Positions 1-4,793 of a DNA stretch of 11,353 nucleotides are shown piece by piece. This stretch comes from an uncultured Planctomycetaceae bacterium (GTDB taxonomy: Bacteria; Planctomycetota; Planctomycetia; Pirellulales; Pirellulaceae): NCBI GenBank assembly GCA_903921945.1, contig CAIXSC010000166.1, positions 1-11,353 on the forward strand, in the 5' to 3' direction. Below the pieces are notes generated by a model that was not told where the DNA came from, searched no databases, and saw only the letters and a list, made by a program, of their open reading frames with translations. Each line of letters begins with the position of its first letter. Position 1 is the first letter of the stretch. The position numbers were made by a program, and so were the translations under genes.

Positions 1-24
1 AGCGAGGCGTTGAAATGCCTCGCT
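1..24. repeat. GC-rich hairpin (dispersed-repeat-like)
   Basis: A perfect inverted repeat: AGCGAGGC (1-8) pairs with GCCTCGCT (17-24) across an 8-base loop. No T-run follows, so it is not a classical terminator in either direction. Short AGCGAGGC...GCCTCGCT elements of this look recur between genes in planctomycete genomes as far as I recall, so a dispersed REP-like element is the best guess. It lies at the window edge and may be longer. No gene is visible in the rest of 25-265. Confidence 0.45.
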
Positions 25-265
25 ACCATCGGTTGTCGCTACGCGACCACAAGCACAGACTTCCCCGCATTGCCGGGAGGCCGGCGGCGAAACAGGAAAA
101 AATGGTTCACCGCGTTGCCTGAAAGGGCGAAACAAACGAAATGATGTCTTGGCGGAGCCGCCGCATTGCAAGAATTAGCGCTTCGCCACGATACGGGAGA
201 GGCTAAACACGCGATCCACCATCAGCCGGTTTTCATTCAGGATGTCGATTCGTTCTTTATGTTCT

Positions 266-294
266 TAGTACTCTTCGTGTCCTTCATGGTGGCT
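266..294. repeat. imperfect GAAGGACACGAAG-type repeat tract
   Basis: Read on the minus strand, this stretch directly after the stop codon of the Tat-protein gene gives CCACCATGAAGGACACGAAG, then AGTACTAAGAACATAAAGAA. It is an imperfect tract of short GAAGGACAC/GAAGA-type units. Similar purine-rich tracts are common between genes in planctomycete and related genomes. It resembles in style, not in exact sequence, the CACAGAGC tracts at 7780-7806 and 7981-8002. Function unknown. Confidence 0.35.
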
Positions 295-1713
295 CTAACG
301 GAGTTCTGTAGTCAATGCTTTGAGTGGCGAACGAGGCGGCCTGCCGACGGCGGCGAGCAGGTCGACCTGTTGTCCATAGGGGTAATCCACCGGCTGGTAA
401 GCGATGGATAGCTCGGGGGTATCCAGCCAACGGCCTTGTTGCGCCCGGGAATTCAATCCGCGGTCGAGGATGCCGCTCGTCAAAAGCGTGCGTTCGACCG
501 GATAGGCGGGACGGCCGCTGTGAATCATCGCTTCGATCGCCTTCAGCAGGTAAGCGAAGTGCGGATAACGCGGTTCGCTGCGTTCGTCGAAGGTAGTCGC
601 GAGCGGCTTGGATTGGCCGGCGACGGTCAGGCCGATGGCGGTGCCGCGAGCACACCCGAGGTGAAACACGGCGCCCTGGAATCCATCGACGTATTCGAAC
701 AGATAGAGTCCGGCTTTCTCATCACGGCGCATGTCAGGTTGGCCGGACTTGGGCACGGCGGCGAAGGCGGCGTCGAGCGCTATCTTTGAGACGGCGCCAT
801 CGTCGACCGCTCGCCAGAGTTCCGGTCCTTCCAGGAACCGCACGCGTTTCACGCCCCGCTCGGCGCCGCGTCGCCGTTCGACGTGGTATTGGAAAAACTC
901 CAAGGCGTGAAAGCCGTACGCTTCCAATCCTCCATAGCCGATGCCAACCGCCGCCTCGATCGGACTGCCGAGCGGCAGTTCGATCGGTTGGCCGCGAAAG
1001 CCGACGGGCAGCGACGAGCCGGCCATGTACGGTATTTTCAATTCACGGGCTCGGTCGTACATCCACTTGGCGTCGGCCCATTCGGGACCGAGATGTTTGT
1101 CGTTGAACACGGGCACGGAGCGCCCGTGCTTTTCACAGACGGCCGCGATCTCTTCCATGAAACGGCGGCGCGGGTATAGCGTTTGGCCGATCGCATTGGA
1201 CGGATAACGGCCATGCTCGCCGATACTCAACACGCCATCCACAGCGACCGAGTTTCCGCCTGCCGTGACCGCCTGCGCGATGGTGGGGAAGACTGGCACG
1301 CCATGTTTCTTGCAGAGCTCGAGTCCGAACTCGCTTCGCTCCTGCTGATCGATGTAGACGGCGGCGAGTTCCAGCGCCGGTCCCGGCCCGCCATCGTGCT
1401 GCCACCCCTCCAAGATTTTGGTGAGGATCACGTCGGCGTGCGAGTTGCGATAGTAGGTCGTTACGACTCCAGCAACCCGTTTACGTTTGGTTTTTGTGGC
1501 GGGCGACGGCGTTTCCTGGGCGTATGCGGGAACAGCGTCGCACGATCGGTTCGCGCCGCTGTGAAGCCAAGCGGCGGCCGCCGTTCCCGCACTGAACCGC
1601 AGGCAATCGCGGCGGGACAGCCGGCCTGTGGAAAGTTCGTTCCGTGCGGCGGAGCGGTCACTCGCTGTCGCCGACGTGCCAACCATGATTCGTCGTCGTT
1701 CCGTATGCGTCAT
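295..1713 (-). CDS. Tat-exported protein of unknown function (possible Gfo/Idh/MocA-like fold)
   Basis: Predicted 472-residue protein. The start at 1713 is chosen because GGGAG (1723-1727, minus strand) lies 9 bases upstream; an in-frame ATG at 1773 gives a longer form without a clear ribosome site, and 1686 a shorter one. The N-terminus carries a twin-arginine signal: SRRDCLRF with the arginine pair at 34-35, a hydrophobic Ala-rich stretch (about 41-50) and a plausible cleavage site AYA|QE after residue 65. Export by Tat as a folded protein is therefore likely. The mature part begins with beta-strand-like RVAGVVTTYY, then an AVYID strand near 118-122 and ELCKKHGVPVFPT, an arrangement reminiscent of the Rossmann half of Gfo/Idh/MocA oxidoreductases. 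The motifs GEHGRYP (165-171) and FNDKHL (203-208) look conserved-type. No clear GxGxxG nucleotide loop is seen. Fold and function are inference only; reality of the gene is well supported. Confidence 0.82.
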   Translation of the reverse strand: MTHTERRRIMVGTSATASDRSAARNELSTGRLSRRDCLRFSAGTAAAAWLHSGANRSCDAVPAYAQETPSPATKTKRKRVAGVVTTYYRNSHADVILTKILEGWQHDGGPGPALELAAVYIDQQERSEFGLELCKKHGVPVFPTIAQAVTAGGNSVAVDGVLSIGEHGRYPSNAIGQTLYPRRRFMEEIAAVCEKHGRSVPVFNDKHLGPEWADAKWMYDRARELKIPYMAGSSLPVGFRGQPIELPLGSPIEAAVGIGYGGLEAYGFHALEFFQYHVERRRGAERGVKRVRFLEGPELWRAVDDGAVSKIALDAAFAAVPKSGQPDMRRDEKAGLYLFEYVDGFQGAVFHLGCARGTAIGLTVAGQSKPLATTFDERSEPRYPHFAYLLKAIEAMIHSGRPAYPVERTLLTSGILDRGLNSRAQQGRWLDTPELSIAYQPVDYPYGQQVDLLAAVGRPPRSPLKALTTELR

Positions 1714-1722
1714 GGATCCACA

Positions 1723-1727
1723 CTCCC
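1723..1727 (-). promoter_or_regulatory. ribosome binding site that sets the Tat-protein start
   Basis: GGGAG on the minus strand, 9 bases before the ATG at 1713. None of the other in-frame ATGs (1773, 1746, 1686) has a comparable site, so this decides the start. Confidence 0.55.
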
Positions 1728-1868
1728 AAACCGTGTTCGCCGCCATGGGGCAGTGGTATGGCCTTTGGCGCATCGCGCGTCAAGTCAGGGGCAGCATCGG
1801 AGCGCGGTCGCGAGCGATGGGATGATCGCGGTGGATCGGCCGCCGAGTGGACGATTCCCTGGGCCGCG

Positions 1869-1897
1869 ATGACCAGTCCGCCGCGCGGAGCTACAAT
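1869..1897 (+). promoter_or_regulatory. putative sigma70-type promoter of the esterase gene
   Basis: ATGACC (1869-1874; four of six positions match TTGACA) is followed after exactly 17 bases by TACAAT (1892-1897; five of six match TATAAT). It points towards the esterase gene and would give a leader of about 165 bases to the chosen ATG at 2072. Promoter calls by eye in GC-rich DNA are weak; the spacing and good -10 box are the support. Confidence 0.35.
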
Positions 1898-2071
1898 CAC
1901 CGTCCGACTTTGTGACGGTCGAACCGAATTATCCTTGCGTCCCGGTCCAACCTACTCTCGGAACATCGCTCCATGCTCGCCACTTGGCTCGCCACCCGCT
2001 GTCGTTCGCCGTTCGCCAACCGTCTTTGCTTGTCGTTGGGGGATATCGCTGGATCAGGGGCGATTCGTGCC

Positions 2072-3112
2072 ATGTCGCGGCGATGGATCGCGAGTAAGCC
2101 CAACCTAGTCGCCTTCGCCTGCCTGTTCGCGGGGCTGATCGGACAGCTTGGGGCGGCAAGCGTGCCAGGTGCCGCGGTCGCGGCGGAGCCCGTGAAGGTT
2201 TATATCCTGGCCGGTCAATCGAACATGGAGGGAACGGGGTTCATTGCCGCCGACCCGGCGAGGAACGGAGGCAAAGGCAGTTTGGAATTTGTGGCGAAAG
2301 ACTCGGCGACCGCTCCGCGATTCCGACACTTGCTTGACGCCAAAGGCGAATGGAACGTGCGAGACGATGTGTGGATCACGTACTTGGACCGGAAGGGACC
2401 GCTGACCGTCGGATACGGCGCTCGGCCTGATCGCATCGGTCCGGAATTGGGATTTGGCGTGGTGGTCGGCGACGCGACGACCGAGCCGGTGCTGCTGGTG
2501 AAGTGTGCTTGGGGTGGAAAGAGTCTCGCGGTGGATTTCCGGCCGCCGAGCGCGGGGCCGGTTCCCTATTCCCTGGGAGAGAAAACGGACGAGGCGATCA
2601 AGCAGGACCCGCAGATCGTCGGCAAGTACTACCGGGAGACGTTGTCGCTGGTGAAGGCGGCCTTGGCGAACATGGGAACGCTCGTGCCGGGTTCCGAGGG
2701 ACGCGGCTATGTGCTCGCCGGTTTCGCGTGGCATCAAGGCTGGAACGATCGGATCAACGACAAGCACAACGCGGCATACGAGGAAAACATGGCGCACTTC
2801 ATCCGCGACATGCGCCGCGATCTCGGAGTGCCTAAGCTGCCGTTCGTCATCGCGGAGACCGGCATGAACGGACCGACGGAAACGCACCCGCGGGCGCTGT
2901 CGTTGATGAAGGGGCAAGCCGCCGTGGCGGCGCGGCCCGAGTTCCAAGGGAATGTGGCGTTCGTGCCGACGCGGTCGTTCTGGCGTCCCCAAGACCAGTC
3001 GCCGACCGGCCAAGGCTATCACTGGAACACGAACGCCGAAACCTATTACTTGATCGGCGACGCGATGGGCAAAGCGATGCTCGACTTGGCGCCCGCTGCC
3101 AAGAAGCCATAA
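2072..3112 (+). CDS. secreted SASA/SGNH-family esterase (sialate O-acetylesterase-like, DUF303)
   Basis: Predicted 346-residue exported carbohydrate esterase, likely removing acetyl groups from sugars in the periplasm or outside the cell. The start at 2072 puts MSRR at the head of a signal peptide with a hydrophobic stretch (12-29) and cleavage site AVA|AE near residue 38; the in-frame ATG at 1973 would add 33 non-signal-like residues. The mature protein begins VKVYILAGQSNMEG, the family's first block, with nucleophile Ser50 in GQSNM. WHQGWND (220-226) matches SGNH block III G-x-N-D, Asn225 being the likely oxyanion-hole residue; many sialate esterases have Glu-Ser-Asn where this has Trp-Asn-Asp. 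GYHWNTNAETYYLIGDAMG near the C-terminus supplies the probable catalytic His317. Family membership is firm; the actual substrate is unknown, and sialic acid is not implied. Confidence 0.87.
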   Translation: MSRRWIASKPNLVAFACLFAGLIGQLGAASVPGAAVAAEPVKVYILAGQSNMEGTGFIAADPARNGGKGSLEFVAKDSATAPRFRHLLDAKGEWNVRDDVWITYLDRKGPLTVGYGARPDRIGPELGFGVVVGDATTEPVLLVKCAWGGKSLAVDFRPPSAGPVPYSLGEKTDEAIKQDPQIVGKYYRETLSLVKAALANMGTLVPGSEGRGYVLAGFAWHQGWNDRINDKHNAAYEENMAHFIRDMRRDLGVPKLPFVIAETGMNGPTETHPRALSLMKGQAAVAARPEFQGNVAFVPTRSFWRPQDQSPTGQGYHWNTNAETYYLIGDAMGKAMLDLAPAAKKP

Positions 3113-3125
3113 GGCCGGCGGCTTC

Positions 3126-3145
3126 GCGGTTCGCGGAAGAACCGC
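3126..3145. repeat. hairpin between esterase gene and dapB
   Basis: GCGGTT (3126-3131) pairs perfectly with AACCGC (3140-3145) over an 8-base loop, 13 bases after the esterase stop codon. No T-run follows, so it is at best an RNA 3'-end stabiliser or a factor-dependent stop. The remainder of the 142-bp spacer up to dapB shows no gene and no convincing promoter. Confidence 0.35.
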
Positions 3146-3254
3146 TCAACGCGGAGCGCGGGCCCGTGTACATTACGCCGGCGCGTCGTGGCGGCACCGT
3201 GCGGCATTCCGTCGCTGCCTCGCTTTCTCGGAACTGAACAAGGCACTTACTTCG

Positions 3255-4052
3255 ATGACAAAACTGCGAATCGCGATTCATGGGGCGGCGGGGCGGATGG
3301 GGAAGCGATTGATCGCGTTGGGGAGCCTCGATCCGGAACTGCGGGTCGTCGCGGCGCTCGATGCGCCGGACAATCCCGACTTGGGTGCGGACGCCGGCGA
3401 ACTGGCGGGCGTGGGACGGATCGGTGTTCCGCTGGCCAGCCAGCTGCTTGAACCGGTCGACGCCATCATCGATTTCTCCGTGCCGGCCGCCGCGATGGCG
3501 ATCGCCGCCGAATCGGCCAAGCGAAAGATTCCGCTGGTGCTCGCCACCACCGGCTTCGAGACCGAGGAAAAGCACCGCATCCAAGAGTTCGGTGCTGACA
3601 TTCCGATTGTTTGGGCGCCGAGCATGAGCATGGCGGTCAATCTGACGATGAAGTTGGTCGCCACAGCGGCCCGCGTTTTGAAGGACTATCCCAACGGCAC
3701 CGATGTGGAAATCATCGAGCGCCATCATCGGTTCAAAGAGGACGCGCCGAGCGGCACGGCATTGCGGTTCGGCGAGATCGTCGCCGACGTCATGGGCCAG
3801 TCGCTCAAGGCGCACGGGCGAAGTGGACGGACCGGCAAACGGCCGCTCCAGGAGATCGGCTTTCACGCGCTCCGCACCGGCGACAATCCGGGCGAGCATA
3901 CGATCGTGTTCGGGATGCTCGGGGAAACCATCGAGCTGAACGTGAAGGCTTCCAACCGCGACTGCTACGCCTACGGGGCGTTGCGGGCCGCCAAGTTCGT
4001 CGCCCGACAAGCCCCCGGCCTGTACGGTATGGCGGACGTCCTGGAACTGTAA
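3255..4052 (+). CDS. dapB: 4-hydroxy-tetrahydrodipicolinate reductase
   Basis: Catalyses the NAD(P)H-dependent reduction of 4-hydroxy-tetrahydrodipicolinate in the diaminopimelate/lysine pathway; cytoplasmic. Its 265 residues are the usual length for the family. The N-terminal Rossmann domain has the dinucleotide loop GAAGRMG (10-16), IDFS in the next strand block and the LATTGF motif near the cofactor site. The C-terminal catalytic part has EIIERHHRFKEDAPSGTAL: His157 is the expected catalytic acid (E. coli His159) and Lys161 its partner (E. coli Lys163), with the substrate-binding PSGTA at 165-169. GDNPGEHTI and the ending GLYGMADVLEL are typical. One deviation: the hinge loop usually written (P)N-F/M-S-x-G-V-N reads APSMSMAVN (121-129), so Asn is Ser123 and Gly is Ala127. 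The gene starts with ATG; AAGG 11 bases upstream is a modest ribosome site. The next gene starts 28 bp after its stop. Confidence 0.97.
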   Translation: MTKLRIAIHGAAGRMGKRLIALGSLDPELRVVAALDAPDNPDLGADAGELAGVGRIGVPLASQLLEPVDAIIDFSVPAAAMAIAAESAKRKIPLVLATTGFETEEKHRIQEFGADIPIVWAPSMSMAVNLTMKLVATAARVLKDYPNGTDVEIIERHHRFKEDAPSGTALRFGEIVADVMGQSLKAHGRSGRTGKRPLQEIGFHALRTGDNPGEHTIVFGMLGETIELNVKASNRDCYAYGALRAAKFVARQAPGLYGMADVLEL

Positions 4053-4079
4053 TCCCCGCGAAGTCCACGGAGCGAACGC

Positions 4080-4427
4080 GTGGCGAAGTGCGAGCAAGGC
4101 TATCTGTGCGACGTCTGCGGCCGCGACGTCGAACACCTGTTCGAGAGCGACTTGTACCTCCGGTACGTGATCGGGATGGTCGATCCGGAGGTGTTGCATG
4201 TGAGCGCCGAGCGGCACATCCGCTGCAATCCGGCGCTCGCCCAGTTCATCGTCGATCCCGAGTTCCCGCCCGTCGAATGTCCGGGCGATTTCGATAAACG
4301 CGGATTGGACCGCCGGTTCGTCCGCGACCGCGAATCGCTGGCTACCCGTGGCTGGCGCCGCTTGTTGGAGTTAACCGGCAGCGACATTCCGGTCGTCGAC
4401 TATCCGCTCGATCGTCGAGCATCGTAG
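4080..4427 (+). CDS. small conserved-type protein with N-terminal CxxC
   Basis: 115-residue protein read from a GTG start; GGAG lies 7 bases upstream, and no ATG fits. It starts 28 bp after dapB on the same strand, so co-transcription is likely. Near the N-terminus are Cys4, Cys10 and Cys13 (GYLCDVCGRDVEH, residues 7-19), followed by a helical, acidic part (ESDLYLRYVIGMVDPEVLH), then His and Cys at RHIRCNP and a further Cys at VECPG. The cysteine and histidine spacing suggests a metal site, probably zinc, or a redox pair. I do not recognise a named family; similar small proteins of this appearance occur in planctomycetes in my recollection. A role linked to lysine synthesis would be guesswork from position. 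Its last 57 bases overlap the 3' end of the opposing zinc-ribbon gene. Confidence 0.78.
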   Translation: MAKCEQGYLCDVCGRDVEHLFESDLYLRYVIGMVDPEVLHVSAERHIRCNPALAQFIVDPEFPPVECPGDFDKRGLDRRFVRDRESLATRGWRRLLELTGSDIPVVDYPLDRRAS

Positions 4428-4625
4428 GCGTCCGCAACGCGGGCAACGAACGAGCATCCATTTTCCCTTCGACGCGGCCTTCCAGCGAATGCCTCCCATT
4501 TCCCAGTAGGTGCGGCTCAGGCCACAGGTCAGGCATCGCACCCGCCATTGCCGCGACTCGCGGATGATGGAACGCCAGAGGTGGCGGGGAAAGGCGCCGA
4601 GAATCGAGCGTTGCAAGCGTGTCAT
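4371..4625 (-). CDS. small zinc-ribbon-like protein
   Basis: 84-residue basic protein on the minus strand with two cysteine pairs, CLTC (31-34) and CPRC (61-64), separated by a segment with several Trp residues and the stretch IRWKAASKGK. Paired CxxC knuckles about 30 residues apart are the layout of a zinc ribbon, so a structural zinc and possibly nucleic-acid contact are plausible. The N-terminal 25 residues are rich in Arg and may not be part of the fold. A purine-rich AGAGAGG lies 12 bases before the ATG, somewhat far for a ribosome site. The 3' end overlaps the preceding CxxC gene by 57 bp on the opposite strand. Amino-acid composition and the ordered Cys pairs argue for a real gene rather than a shadow, but there is no independent confirmation. 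Confidence 0.6.
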   Translation of the reverse strand: MTRLQRSILGAFPRHLWRSIIRESRQWRVRCLTCGLSRTYWEMGGIRWKAASKGKWMLVRCPRCGRLRCSTIERIVDDRNVAAG

Positions 4626-4656
4626 CGACGGTTCGGTCCTCTCTGACGGGGGAAGT

Positions 4657-4672
4657 CCGGTTCATGATCCGG
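4657..4672. promoter_or_regulatory. near-palindrome in divergent spacer (possible operator)
   Basis: CCGGTTCATGATCCGG is a 16-bp palindrome apart from one symmetric mismatch pair. It lies between the divergent zinc-ribbon and kinase genes, 32 bp upstream of the former's start. Symmetry of this size fits binding by a dimeric regulator, but no regulator gene is nearby and chance is possible. Confidence 0.25.
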
Positions 4673-4699
4673 TAGATTCTAACCTTCCTGGCACAAACA

Positions 4700-4737
4700 A
4701 GCTCGACGAGCTCGCCCCACCGGCGGACAATGGGGCG
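4700..4737 (+). promoter_or_regulatory. two adjacent inverted repeats upstream of the kinase gene
   Basis: AGCTCG-A-CGAGCT (4700-4712) is a perfect 13-bp inverted repeat around one base. Directly after it CGCCCCA (4713-4719) pairs with TGGGGCG (4731-4737) across 11 bases. They lie 57-94 bp before the kinase ATG. They could be a leader RNA structure, a protein site, or a terminator for transcription coming from upstream; the T-rich ATCTTTT that follows is 8 bases beyond the stem, too far for a standard intrinsic terminator. Confidence 0.3.
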
Positions 4738-4793
4738 GCAGCGATCTTTTCGGCGGACTTTTTTGGCAAGCCGTTTCCTTCTGGAATCGACGT

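Larger units (their letters stand above)
1714..2071. other. divergent intergenic region
   Basis: A 358-bp spacer between the divergent Tat-protein and esterase genes. It holds the ribosome site of the former (1723-1727), one plausible plus-strand promoter (1869-1897) and a 6-bp stem with a 9-base loop (ACCGTC 1899-1904 with GACGGT 1914-1919), which would sit at the very 5' end of the esterase transcript. Short open frames here have the look of chance frames in GC-rich DNA. No RNA gene was recognised. Confidence 0.6.

Noticed and set aside
151..162. GGCGGAGCCGCC palindrome as terminator of the Tat-protein gene
   Set aside because: Loop of two bases is too short and no T-run follows on the minus strand.
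1183..1872. 229-residue plus-strand frame opposite the Tat-protein gene
   Set aside because: It runs antisense over the Tat signal and into the intergenic region, with Arg-rich low-information sequence.
2105..3022. 305-residue minus-strand frame opposite the esterase gene
   Set aside because: Arg/His/Val-rich antisense frame without motifs; the plus strand has signal peptide and SGNH blocks.
2847..4217. 456-residue minus-strand frame across the esterase gene, dapB and the CxxC gene
   Set aside because: It crosses three real gene ends without any effect on composition, as a shadow frame does.
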